Below are positions 1 through 7,055 of a stretch of 12,349 nt of DNA, one piece after another. The stretch lies in the NCBI GenBank assembly GCA_024641465.1, contig JAHEDB010000023.1:1-12349 (forward strand), given 5' to 3'. Origin of the DNA: Chromatiales bacterium. Its GTDB lineage: Bacteria; Pseudomonadota; Gammaproteobacteria; UBA6429; Thiohalophilaceae. The position numbers and the translations under genes were made by a program. Under the pieces are notes generated by a model. That model was given only the letters and a program-made list of their open reading frames with translations, made no database searches and was not told the origin of the DNA. The number at the start of each line of letters is the position of its first letter. The stretch's first letter is position 1.

Positions 1-176
1 TCCTGGCGATTGGGGCAGTGCGCCTCGACACAGACGGTATTGAGTTGCTGACGGGAAACGGTTTGTGCGGTCTGTCCGTACTGGTCACCGGCCGACAGCG
101 GCTGGCGGATCCAGATCGGCATACGACCCACATTGGGCTGGCTGGAGTGATCGAACACTGGAATGACTTTGGCCAT
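1..176 (-). CDS. Lipoyl synthase family radical SAM protein, N-terminal 58 codons (runs off window)
   Basis: The visible residues match the N-terminal part of lipoyl synthase (LipA): a 'PIWIRQPLSAGDQY' stretch (residues 20-33) corresponds to the family's 'P.WLK..LP.G..Y' segment. 'LNTVCVEAHCPNRQ' (45-58) corresponds to 'LHTVCEEA.CPN'. Cys49 and Cys54 give the first two ligands (CX4C) of the CX4CX5C auxiliary [4Fe-4S] cluster that donates sulfur. The third Cys and the radical SAM CX3CX2C motif would lie outside the window. LipA inserts two sulfurs into octanoyl groups on carrier proteins such as GcvH and the E2 subunits. The start is the ATG at 174-176; the ribosome site is weak (GGGAAA about 10 bases upstream). 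The gene follows a glycine riboswitch and terminator directly, so it is probably the first gene of a glycine-responsive operon. The departures from the usual CEEA/CPNIGEC wording suggest a divergent paralogue rather than the housekeeping lipA, but only a third of the gene is visible. Confidence 0.75.
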   Translation of the reverse strand, partial: MAKVIPVFDHSSQPNVGRMPIWIRQPLSAGDQYGQTAQTVSRQQLNTVCVEAHCPNRQ

Positions 177-195
177 CGGCGGATTTTTCCCGGTT

Positions 196-240
196 ACAAA
201 AACAAAAAGGGCGACGCAAGGCCCAGGCCTTGCGTCGCCC
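196..240 (-). terminator. Intrinsic terminator / expression platform of the glycine riboswitch
   Basis: Two 15-base arms (209-223 and 226-240) are perfectly complementary, with only CA between them, so about 13 pairs can form around a small loop. On the minus strand the hairpin is followed by a U-rich run (complement of 196-208, TTTTTGTTTTTG). It starts one base past the 3' arm of aptamer 2 and ends about 20 bases before the lipoyl synthase start. It is therefore well placed to decide between early termination and read-through. In the known B. subtilis gcvT case glycine binding permits read-through; the direction of control here is inferred. Confidence 0.85.
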
Positions 241-422
241 CTCTGTCCTTTCACCTGAGAGCTTGAGCCCCTTCGGTGCCTCGTCGATGCGAAGTCTCTC
301 CAGAGTCAACTTAAGAGTACACGGTTGAAGCCGTGCATCCCTGGTTAGCGGTCCTTTTGCCTGAGCGATTCCGGGCGGTTGCGCCTTCGGCGGCCAATGT
401 TCTTGACCCTCTCCCACTAACC
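241..422 (-). ncRNA. Tandem glycine riboswitch (gcvT motif), two aptamers
   Basis: Read on the minus strand there are two copies of the glycine aptamer consensus. Aptamer 1 spans 422 to 343. Its P1 is GGTTAGTGG (414-422) paired with CCGCTAACC (343-351), one G-U. It carries GGGAGAGGGTC, the signature CCGAAGGCGCAACCGCC, and CGCTCAGGCAAAAGGACCG. Aptamer 2 spans about 305 to 241, with CTCTGGAGAGAC, CACCGAAGGGGC, and CTCTCAGGTGAAAGGACAGAG; its P1 is CTCTG (301-305) with CAGAG (241-245). The linker between them (306-342) is 37 bases and contains its own small hairpin. The tandem arrangement is known to bind glycine and control glycine cleavage genes. Here it precedes a lipoyl synthase homologue. 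Confidence 0.93.
320..335 (-). repeat. Small hairpin in the linker between the two glycine aptamers
   Basis: CACGG and CCGTG form a 5-bp stem closing a 6-base loop (CACGG-CTTCAA-CCGTG on the transcribed strand). It sits in the middle of the 37-base linker. Tandem glycine riboswitches usually have a shorter linker that forms a kink-turn with the leader, so this looks like an inserted helix. Confidence 0.6.
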
Positions 423-430
423 CTGAGTTG

Positions 431-467
431 AGGCCGTAAGTGTACTTGCTCAATCGGCCAAAACCAA
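431..467 (-). promoter_or_regulatory. Predicted sigma70 promoter for the glycine riboswitch transcript
   Basis: On the minus strand TTGGTT (462-467) and TACACT (439-444) are separated by exactly 17 bases, which places the transcript start near 432, about 10 bases before aptamer 1. The -35 box falls at the edge of the foldback element and the spacer contains one copy of its 11-base flanking direct repeat (449-459). This is a sequence match only. Confidence 0.55.
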
Positions 468-721
468 GCTGATCGCTGGAAAATCGTCAAAAAACAATAC
501 TCACCACCAAGGCGCCAAGACACCAAGAAAATCAATTTGTTACTGACCCGGCTTAATGACGTGTTGTGATCTTATCCCCGAGTGAGCGCTTTATAACTTT
601 CTTAACCATGTAAAGGACGTGTAATTACAGAACAAATCACAAAATATTGGTTTTTCTTGGCGTCTTGGCGTCTTGGTGGTTAAGCTTTTTTGACGATATC
701 AGCTTAAGGCCTCAATCGGCC
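449..721. mobile_element. MITE-like foldback element with imperfect inverted arms and 11-bp flanking direct repeats
   Basis: Several blocks on the left recur inverted on the right, in the same order. AAGCTGAT at 466-473 matches 698-705. ATCGTCAAAAAA at 483-494 matches 686-697 perfectly over 12 bases. A 28-base CCACCAAG-type block at 504-531 matches 652-679 with two mismatches. ATTTGTT at 535-541 matches 631-637. The unpaired centre is about 90 bases. The block has an internal 8-base tandem (TTGGCGTC twice, then TTGGTGGT). The direct repeat CTCAATCGGCC flanks the whole at 449-459 and 711-721, like a target-site duplication, giving an insert of about 251 bp. No transposase lies within it, so it would be non-autonomous. 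It sits 3 bases from the stop of the iron-binding gene and abuts the riboswitch promoter. It accounts for the gene-free stretch 423-724. Confidence 0.55.
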
Positions 722-724
722 GAT

Positions 725-1720
725 CTACGGCATGCCCACCGCGTTGATCAGTTCCAGCGTTTCATCGCGCAGCTTGCCGAGGCTGGTCATGGGTACATCG
801 GCTATCTTGAAGGTGGCCACGGCGGGGACCTCGCGTGCGGCCGAGATACCGGGCCGGGCCGGGTATTCACGATCCACCTCGGTAAATAATTTCTGTCCCG
901 CCTTCGACACCATGAAGGCCATCAGCCGTTCCGCTGCCTTAATCCTTTTGCTGTGTTTGGCAATGGCCGCACCGGCGACATTCCAGGCCACACCCATGCC
1001 TGTCTGATCGGGTAGCAGGATGTTGATCGGGGCATGCGGGTGTTTTTCCAGATAGCGATAAATATAGTAATGGTTGACCAGACCGACGGCCTTTTGCCCC
1101 TTGGCCACGGCCTCGACGACCTGACTGTGTTCCTTGAACACGCTGCCGTTAGTGAGGTTTTGCTTCATGCCTGACAGCCAGTTACGGGTCGCCGCCTTTC
1201 CCTTGAGCTGCATATACACCGTGACACCGGCGATAAAACTCTCATTGCGGCTCGAGGTGAGGGCGATTTGCCCCTTCAGCGCCGGTGTAGCCAGGTCAAA
1301 TACCGATGTGAGATTTTTTATCAGCGGGCTGCCGGTGTTGACGACCAGCACGCGCGCCCGGGCCGACAGCCCCAGCCAGTCATGGGTCTGGGAACGGTAG
1401 TTGGAAGGGATGTTGCGGAATATGTCTCTCGGCAGGACACGAAAAAGTTGCAAGTCGGCCCCCTTTTGCAGATTACCCGCATCATTACTGATGTATAAGT
1501 CGGCCGGGCTGGCGTTACCCTCATTTTGCAGTTTTGCGAGCAAGGCGGTGGAGCTACCCTCAAGGAGGGCCACCTTGATACCGGTCTCACGGGTGAAGGC
1601 CTCCATTACCGGGCTTACAAACTTTTCACTCCGGCCGGAGTAAACCAGCAATTCCTCACCGGCATAAAGTTGATTTAAGGGTAAGGATATCAACAATAAA
1701 AATAGGCCCAGAAAACGCAT
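725..1720 (-). CDS. Periplasmic Fe(III)-binding protein of an iron ABC transporter (FbpA/FutA-like)
   Basis: An extracellular solute-binding protein (331 aa from the chosen start) that would capture ferric iron in the periplasm and hand it to an ABC permease. The N-terminus is a signal peptide: short basic start, hydrophobic run (residues 3-15), and a likely signal peptidase I site after LYA (residue 20). The mature protein opens with 'ELLVYSGRSEKF', the usual first strand of this family. 'AVGLVNHYYIYR' (211-222) carries the adjacent tyrosines Tyr218/Tyr219 that bind iron in FbpA. The His ligand of the 'VYNGQH' segment in Neisseria FbpA is replaced here ('YSGRSE'), as in subgroups that rely on tyrosines. 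I chose the ATG at 1718-1720 because GGAGA lies 5 bases before it and MRFLGL is a better signal-peptide start. The ATG at 1732 (MENI...) is the alternative. No permease or ATPase gene is beside it, so it may work with a distant transporter. Confidence 0.85.
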   Translation of the reverse strand: MRFLGLFLLLISLPLNQLYAGEELLVYSGRSEKFVSPVMEAFTRETGIKVALLEGSSTALLAKLQNEGNASPADLYISNDAGNLQKGADLQLFRVLPRDIFRNIPSNYRSQTHDWLGLSARARVLVVNTGSPLIKNLTSVFDLATPALKGQIALTSSRNESFIAGVTVYMQLKGKAATRNWLSGMKQNLTNGSVFKEHSQVVEAVAKGQKAVGLVNHYYIYRYLEKHPHAPINILLPDQTGMGVAWNVAGAAIAKHSKRIKAAERLMAFMVSKAGQKLFTEVDREYPARPGISAAREVPAVATFKIADVPMTSLGKLRDETLELINAVGMP

Positions 1721-1823
1721 AATATTCTCCATTCGCGCGACCTATATATATAAGAATAAAATTTGAAAAAAAGCGATTAAACTAATAGCCTAAATTAATA
1801 TTACTTATACCAAAAGGCCAATC

Positions 1824-1840
1824 TGTACAATAATTATACA
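1824..1840. promoter_or_regulatory. Operator-like 17-base palindrome upstream of the iron-binding protein gene
   Basis: TGTACAATAATTATACA pairs at 7 of 8 positions around a central A. It lies in the AT-rich 135-base gap between the antiporter stop and the start of the iron-binding gene, about 105-120 bases before that start. An AT-rich dyad before an iron-uptake gene suggests a repressor site. It does not fit the standard Fur box well, so the regulator is unknown. Confidence 0.35.
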
Positions 1841-1855
1841 ATTCTTTACCTGCGC

Positions 1856-3088
1856 TCAGCGCCCACCGTTGATCAACCGCCCGATACTCAAACCCTGCAC
1901 CAGGATCGAAAACAGCACCACCGCATAGGTGATGGCCAGGATCACCTCCCGCTGTTCACCACCGGGCAGGGACAGGGCCAGGGCCACGGAAATTCCGCCG
2001 CGCAAGCCGCCCCAGGTCATTACCTGAATGACATTAGGGGTAAAACTGCGAAAGCGGTTCATCAGGATGACCGGCAGGCCGACGCTGGCAAAGCGGGCAA
2101 ACAGCACCAGGGGGATGATCGCCAGGGCCGCCAGAAAATACTCGGTCCGATAGGCCAGCACCATTACCTCCAGACCCAGCAAGACAAATAACACGGCATT
2201 GAGGATCTCATCGATCAATTCCCAGAAGGTATCGAGGTGTTCGCGGGTCTGTTCGGACATCGCCAGCACCCGGCCATGGTTACCGATCATCAGGCCTGCC
2301 ACTACCATGGCAATGGCGCCGGACAGGTGCAGGCTGTTGGCCAGGGCATAGCCCCCCATCACCAGGGCCAGGGTCAGCATGATCTCGACCTGATAATTAT
2401 TGACCCCCTTGAGAAGCAGGTAAGTGACATAGCCGATCAACAATCCAAACACCGCGCCGCCTATCGCCTCCTGCGCAAACAGGCGGACAATACCCAATAC
2501 ATCAAGCTCGTGACCACCGGTGGCGATCCCCAGCAGGACCAGGAACACCACCACACCCACACCATCATTAAACAGCGATTCACCGGCGATCTTGGTATGC
2601 AGACTCTTGGGCGCGGAACTGTGTTTGAGGATCCCCATCACCGCGATGGGATCGGTCGGCGAGATCAGGGCGCCAAACACATAACAGTAAATAAGCGATA
2701 CCTTCAGCCCCAGCGCCAGTAATACCAGATAGCTCAGGCTGCCGATAATGGCGGTCGACAACACGACACCAAAGGTGGCCAGCAGACCGATCACCCACTT
2801 CTGCCGATCCAGATCATTGAGGTTGACATGCAGGGCGCCGGCGAACAGCAGAAAACTCAACATGCCGTGCATCAGGGTGGTATAAAAATCGATATCACGC
2901 GACAACCAGACCAGATAAGGCCGGGCATCGAGCCAGTTCAGAGACCCCGCCAGTAAGAGCAACAGCGAGAATAAAAGTGCAATCAGCATGACACCGATGG
3001 TGGTCGGCAAACGGATGAAACGGTGATTAAGATAGGCAAACAGGGCTGCCAGTGTCATCAGGATAGCTGCGGAGTTCAGTAATGCCAT
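1856..3088 (-). CDS. Na+/H+ antiporter, CPA1 (NhaP/NHE-like) family
   Basis: An integral inner-membrane protein of 410 aa made almost entirely of hydrophobic helices, with the Na+/H+ exchanger domain over its full length. It would exchange cytoplasmic Na+ (or another monovalent cation) for external H+, supporting pH and salt balance. Family motifs: 'SPTDPIAV' (143-150), 'GESLFNDGVGVVVF' (169-182) with the ion-binding Asn-Asp pair, and 'TWGGLRGGIS' (358-367) with the conserved arginine. It ends soon after the last helix, so the long cytoplasmic regulatory tail of some relatives is absent. The ATG at 3086-3088 has an in-frame TAA 15 bases upstream, so no earlier start is possible. The nearest good ribosome site (AAGGAGA) is 15-16 bases away in the loop of a hairpin. 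The gene is 86 bases downstream of ubiI on the same strand. The exact cation is not determinable. Confidence 0.9.
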   Translation of the reverse strand: MALLNSAAILMTLAALFAYLNHRFIRLPTTIGVMLIALLFSLLLLLAGSLNWLDARPYLVWLSRDIDFYTTLMHGMLSFLLFAGALHVNLNDLDRQKWVIGLLATFGVVLSTAIIGSLSYLVLLALGLKVSLIYCYVFGALISPTDPIAVMGILKHSSAPKSLHTKIAGESLFNDGVGVVVFLVLLGIATGGHELDVLGIVRLFAQEAIGGAVFGLLIGYVTYLLLKGVNNYQVEIMLTLALVMGGYALANSLHLSGAIAMVVAGLMIGNHGRVLAMSEQTREHLDTFWELIDEILNAVLFVLLGLEVMVLAYRTEYFLAALAIIPLVLFARFASVGLPVILMNRFRSFTPNVIQVMTWGGLRGGISVALALSLPGGEQREVILAITYAVVLFSILVQGLSIGRLINGGR

Positions 3089-3090
3089 GG

Positions 3091-3123
3091 TCTTGTTATT
3101 TTATCTCCTTAGTAATAACAAGA
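3091..3123 (-). promoter_or_regulatory. Hairpin presenting the Shine-Dalgarno of the antiporter gene in its loop
   Basis: On the transcribed strand TCTTGTTATT (3114-3123) pairs perfectly with AATAACAAGA (3091-3100), enclosing a 13-base loop that contains AAGGAGA. The stem ends two bases before the ATG. In linear form the SD is too far from the start (about 15 bases); folding shortens that path and leaves the SD exposed. The stem is AU-rich, so it may be temperature- or factor-sensitive. It could also serve as a DNA operator. Confidence 0.6.
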
Positions 3124-3174
3124 TACCCCATCAGACTGGATGACACCAGACAACAGTCGCACAAAGACAGCGGT

Positions 3175-4428
3175 TCAGCGACGCCCCTGCAAGGGCAAGC
3201 CACGCGACAGGCGTGGCAACTGTCCCTCGACAGGGTTTTCACTCAGCCCCATGGCCGAACGCACCAGATGATTCTTCACCGGTGTGATCTTATTGGTCAG
3301 TGACAGGCCAAAGTTTCTTAACCAGCGGATACCGGGGTGTTCACTACCGAATAAACGCTTGAGGCTGTCCATGGCCACGAACAGACTCATACTATCGGCC
3401 TTGCGCCAGCGTTCATAACGACGTAACACCGACAGGGCACCGATGTCCTTGCCTTGTGTCACCGCATCGATCAACACCTCCGCCAGACTGGCCACATCGG
3501 CCAGGCCGAGATTCACTCCCTGGCCGGCAAGCGGATGAATGGTGTGGGCCGCATCACCGACCAGGGCGAGGCGGGGTTTGACATACTCATTGGCAACAAA
3601 GAAACGTAAGGGGAAGCCGGCGCGTGGTCCACTCGACACAATCTCACCCAGGGTATGCGCAAACGCCTCACCCAGGGCATGATGGAAGTCGGCATCATTC
3701 ATTTCAGTCAATTGTTTGGCGTGTTGCGGCTGTGTTGACCAGACGATCGAGCTGTAGTTATCCGGCAGGGGCAGGAAGGCGAGCGGGCCACTCGGTAAAA
3801 AACGTTGCCAGGCAGTCTCCTGGTGTGGCTTCGCTGTCCTGACATAGGTCACCACCGCGGTGTGATCATAATCCCAGCCCCGCACACTGATCCCAAACTG
3901 TTGTCTGACCGCTGACTGACCGCCGTCGGCGCCAATCACTAAACGGGTTGTTATATGATTTCCGTTTATAAGCCCTATAGAGGCGTTCTCAGCCTCGATT
4001 GTAATCGAGGCAGTACGAGTGTTTGTTAGCACCTCAACGTTCTCAAACGCCTTCAAACGTTCGTACAAGGCCGCCGTGATCACATTGTTCTCGATGATAT
4101 GCCCTAAAGTGGCTTCACCGATCTCCGCACTGTCAAAATGGATCACCCCGGAGCCGGCGGCATCCCAGACATGCATGTCGCGATAGGGACTGATACGCCG
4201 GGCGGCAATACCTTGCCATACACCGAGGGTCTCAAAGATACGTTGACTGGCGCGAGTGATGGCGCTGACGCGTAATTCAAAACCTTCGGCAGGTAATTGA
4301 TACTCACCGGAACCCGCCTCCAGCAATATAACCTTGAGCGAACTGTCACCGAGGGCGCAGGCCAGGGTCGCGCCGACCATACCGCCACCGACAATGACCA
4401 CATCGGCCTGGATCGTTGTTTGACTCAT
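3175..4428 (-). CDS. ubiI: FAD-dependent ubiquinone biosynthesis hydroxylase, UbiI/VisC type
   Basis: A 417-aa flavoprotein monooxygenase of the UbiH/UbiF/UbiI (COQ6) family that hydroxylates the ring of a ubiquinone precursor; UbiI acts at C5. Motifs in order: Rossmann 'VIVGGGMVGATLA' (11-23) for the FAD ADP moiety, 'GADGGQS' (166-172, DG motif), and 'GDAAHTIHPLAGQGVNLGLAD' in two parts around 291-311 that binds FAD ribityl/phosphate. There is no membrane helix; the family works in a soluble or peripheral Ubi complex. The start ATG overlaps the ubiH stop by four bases (ATGA, 4425-4428), which indicates translational coupling. Assignment as ubiI rather than ubiF rests on its place directly after ubiH, as in E. 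coli ubiH-visC, so the exact ring position is inferred. Confidence 0.85.
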   Translation of the reverse strand: MSQTTIQADVVIVGGGMVGATLACALGDSSLKVILLEAGSGEYQLPAEGFELRVSAITRASQRIFETLGVWQGIAARRISPYRDMHVWDAAGSGVIHFDSAEIGEATLGHIIENNVITAALYERLKAFENVEVLTNTRTASITIEAENASIGLINGNHITTRLVIGADGGQSAVRQQFGISVRGWDYDHTAVVTYVRTAKPHQETAWQRFLPSGPLAFLPLPDNYSSIVWSTQPQHAKQLTEMNDADFHHALGEAFAHTLGEIVSSGPRAGFPLRFFVANEYVKPRLALVGDAAHTIHPLAGQGVNLGLADVASLAEVLIDAVTQGKDIGALSVLRRYERWRKADSMSLFVAMDSLKRLFGSEHPGIRWLRNFGLSLTNKITPVKNHLVRSAMGLSENPVEGQLPRLSRGLPLQGRR

Positions 4429-5666
4429 AAGGGCAGACCTCGCGCCAGACGCGACAGCTTACCGACATAGCCCATGGCGTGACGGGCAATACCGCGTTTT
4501 AAAGGTGGTATGACATCCAGCGCCAACAAACCCAGATTGCGCGCCACGATCAGGGGTAAAAAATGGCTGCTGAATACACGCACCAGGCCATCGGTGAAGC
4601 CCATGGTCTGCAAGTGATCCTGGCGTCGCCACTTCGCGTACGTTTGCAGGATACTGATCGATCCGATATCGGCCTGTTGCTTCATCGCATCAACGATGAC
4701 CTGCGCCAGGCTGGCCACATCACGCAGGCCGAGATTAAAGCCCTGCCCCGCCACCGGGTGCATGGTATGGGCCGCATTACCGATGATCGCCAGGCGCGGC
4801 CGTACATGTTCCCGCGCCAGCATCACGCCCAGCGGGTAGGCATGACGTGGACCGGTTTTAATAAAGCAACCGGCACGCCGACCAAAACGATCCTGTAGGC
4901 GCGTCAGAAACTCGTCATCGCTCAGTGACAAGATGGCCTCGCGTTGTGCATCCTCGACCGTCCACACCAGGGCATACATCGACGTGGGATGATCCGCGTG
5001 TGTGGTGGGCAGCAGGGCCATCGGGCCGGTATCGGTGAAACGTTCATAGGCGAGATGCCCGTGCGGTTTGTCAGTGACAACATTGGCGATGATTGCCGTC
5101 TGGCCGTACTGGCTCTGCCAGGTCTTGATGCCACTTTGTTGGCGCACCAGCGACTGACCTCCATCGGCGGCCACTACCAACCTGGCCGACAGGGTTTGTT
5201 CTTTGCCTGCTTGCAGATAACACACCTCGGCCAGATCGGATTTGAATTCGACATGTTGCAGCGTGGCCGGGCAGAGATAATCTACCTTGTCGCAGGCCAG
5301 CATTTGTTGCCCCAACACCTGGCCGAGGACACGGATGTCGACCACATATCCCAGCGCCGCGACGCCCTGCTCACGGCAATCGAGATGGGCCAGACCACTG
5401 TGTGTGCGATCCGAGATATGAATACGTTCGATGGGGGTCGCACCCCGCTGCTGTATGGCATCCCATACGCCGAGGGCGGAAAAGATCATCCTGGAGCTAT
5501 AGGACAGGGCCACGCTGCGGGCATCGAAACTGGTTGAGTCGATGGCATCAAACGCGGTGGCCTCGATGACGGCAATACGCAGGCCCTGGCCTTGCAATGC
5601 AGCGACCAGACTGGCGCCGGCCAGGCCGCCACCGATGATCGCAACATCGTAAGTTGTGTCAGCCAT
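4425..5666 (-). CDS. ubiH: 2-octaprenyl-6-methoxyphenol hydroxylase UbiH
   Basis: A 413-aa FAD-dependent monooxygenase that hydroxylates C1 of the ubiquinone precursor ring. It has the FAD motif 'VAIIGGGLAGASL' (8-20), the UbiH-type 'SFDARSVALS' segment (46-55), the DG motif 'AADGGQS' (166-172), and 'GNAAHTMHPVAGQGFNLGL' (296-314). The Asn where most relatives have Asp (GDAAH) is typical of UbiH and separates it from the neighbouring UbiI. E. coli UbiH is 392 aa, so the length is normal. It overlaps pepP by 8 bases at its start and ubiI by 4 bases at its end, so the three are translated from one message. The two hydroxylases are clear paralogues in tandem. Confidence 0.9.
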   Translation of the reverse strand: MADTTYDVAIIGGGLAGASLVAALQGQGLRIAVIEATAFDAIDSTSFDARSVALSYSSRMIFSALGVWDAIQQRGATPIERIHISDRTHSGLAHLDCREQGVAALGYVVDIRVLGQVLGQQMLACDKVDYLCPATLQHVEFKSDLAEVCYLQAGKEQTLSARLVVAADGGQSLVRQQSGIKTWQSQYGQTAIIANVVTDKPHGHLAYERFTDTGPMALLPTTHADHPTSMYALVWTVEDAQREAILSLSDDEFLTRLQDRFGRRAGCFIKTGPRHAYPLGVMLAREHVRPRLAIIGNAAHTMHPVAGQGFNLGLRDVASLAQVIVDAMKQQADIGSISILQTYAKWRRQDHLQTMGFTDGLVRVFSSHFLPLIVARNLGLLALDVIPPLKRGIARHAMGYVGKLSRLARGLPL

Positions 5667-6975
5667 GGGCCGCCGCCATCAGTGACTCAATCTCATCGAT
5701 GGCCTTGGGTACGCCCGCAGTCAGGATCTCATGACCGTTCCTGGTCACCAGCACATCGTCTTCGATACGAATACCGATGTCCCACCACTTTTCATCCACG
5801 CCTTTACTGCCGGCCGGGATATACAGGCCGGGTTCGACGGTCATCACCATACCGGCTTCGAGCAGGCGCCACTCGTCATCGACCTTGTAATCGCCCACAT
5901 CGTGCACATCCATGCCCAGCCAGTGACCGGTGCGGTGCATATAAAAGGTTTTGTATTTCTCTTTCTCGATCAGGGTCTCGACCTTGCCCTTAAGGATGCC
6001 GACCCGCACCAGTCCCTCGGTGATCACCCGTACCGCCGCCTCGTGGGGATCATTCCAGTGTTTGCCCGGCTGCACCTGTTCGATGGCCGCCAGTTGGGCA
6101 TCGAGGACGATCTGATACAGCTCACGCTGTGCCGGGCTGTAACGGCCATTGACGGGGAAGGTGCGGGAGATATCCGCGGCATAGTAATCGTATTCGGCGC
6201 CGGCATCGATCAGCAACAGGTCACCACTTTTGAGTTTGTCCTTATTATCGACATAGTGCAGCACGCAGGCATTGGCCCCGCCGCCGACGATGGATGAATA
6301 GGCCGGGAATCGCGCCCCCGCCTGCATGAAGCTGTGCAGCAACTCGGCCTCGACCTGATATTCATACATACCCGGTTTACAGACCTGCATGGCGCGGCAA
6401 TGGGCCTTGGCCGAGATGGTCGCGGCGGTGCGCATGGCCTTGAGTTCATGACTGCTTTTAAACAGACGCATATCGTGCAACAGGTGGTCCATGGCAATGA
6501 ACTCACCCGGGGTGTGTACACCGGCGCGGGATTGCTTGCGCAGGTTGTTGACCCAGTCGATCACCCGCTTGTCAAAATCGGAATGATTACCCATGGTATA
6601 AAACACCCGATCCACCCCTTCCAGCAGGCCCGGCAGGATGTCATCCATATCATCGATGGGAAAGGAATCATCGGCGCCGTATTCCTGCACCGCCCCTTCC
6701 TGACCGGCACGGGGTCCGACCCAGATTGCACTCTTGGGGTCACGTTCACGGCAAAACAGAATGTATTCGCCGTGCGCACGACCAGGCTTGAGGACCATCA
6801 CCGCCTCGGGTTCGGGGAAACCGGTCAGATAATAAAAATCACTGTCGGGTCGATAGTGGTATTCAGAATCGCGGTTGCGATACAGCGTGGGGGCGGCGGT
6901 CAGAATGGCAATGGCGCCTTCCCCCATGCTTTGCATAAGGTGTTTACGCCGACGGGCAAATTCCTGATTACTCAT
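5659..6975 (-). CDS. pepP: Xaa-Pro aminopeptidase (aminopeptidase P II)
   Basis: A 438-aa cytoplasmic metallopeptidase that removes an N-terminal residue preceding proline. An N-terminal aminopeptidase-P domain (about 1-170) is followed by a pita-bread catalytic domain. All five di-manganese ligands are visible at family positions: Asp257 and Asp268 ('LIDAGAEYDYYAADISRTF'), His351 ('HRTGHWLGMDVHD'), Glu381 ('TVEPGLYIP') and Glu405 ('GIRIEDD'). The length equals that of E. coli PepP (441 aa). It follows ygfB by 80 bases and overlaps ubiH by 8, reproducing the E. coli order. There is no strong ribosome site before the ATG at 6975. Confidence 0.95.
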   Translation of the reverse strand: MSNQEFARRRKHLMQSMGEGAIAILTAAPTLYRNRDSEYHYRPDSDFYYLTGFPEPEAVMVLKPGRAHGEYILFCRERDPKSAIWVGPRAGQEGAVQEYGADDSFPIDDMDDILPGLLEGVDRVFYTMGNHSDFDKRVIDWVNNLRKQSRAGVHTPGEFIAMDHLLHDMRLFKSSHELKAMRTAATISAKAHCRAMQVCKPGMYEYQVEAELLHSFMQAGARFPAYSSIVGGGANACVLHYVDNKDKLKSGDLLLIDAGAEYDYYAADISRTFPVNGRYSPAQRELYQIVLDAQLAAIEQVQPGKHWNDPHEAAVRVITEGLVRVGILKGKVETLIEKEKYKTFYMHRTGHWLGMDVHDVGDYKVDDEWRLLEAGMVMTVEPGLYIPAGSKGVDEKWWDIGIRIEDDVLVTRNGHEILTAGVPKAIDEIESLMAAAHG

Positions 6976-7055
6976 AGCTGCATTATGCCAAAGATTAACA
7001 TCGCACTATAGCGAAACTAATGAACGGGTTAGAGAAAAACGGCTTGAAAAATTCG

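Noticed and set aside
504..679. CRISPR-like repeats suggested by the CCAAG/CTTGG units
   Set aside because: The units are tandem 8-mers within two inverted arms; there are no regular direct repeats with unique spacers and no cas genes.
3089..3174. Terminator between ubiI and the antiporter
   Set aside because: No GC-rich stem with a T-run; the only strong fold is the SD-bearing hairpin, so read-through from ubiI stays possible.
4425..5666. Missing Asp in the UbiH GNAAH motif as a sign of inactivation
   Set aside because: Asn at this site is normal for UbiH proteins, and all other FAD motifs are intact.
5731..7011. Long plus-strand open frames (188 and 225 codons) opposite pepP
   Set aside because: They are antisense shadows of pepP, which shows all metal ligands and family length; their products are His/Gly/Ile-rich in the way of reversed GC-biased codons and match no family.
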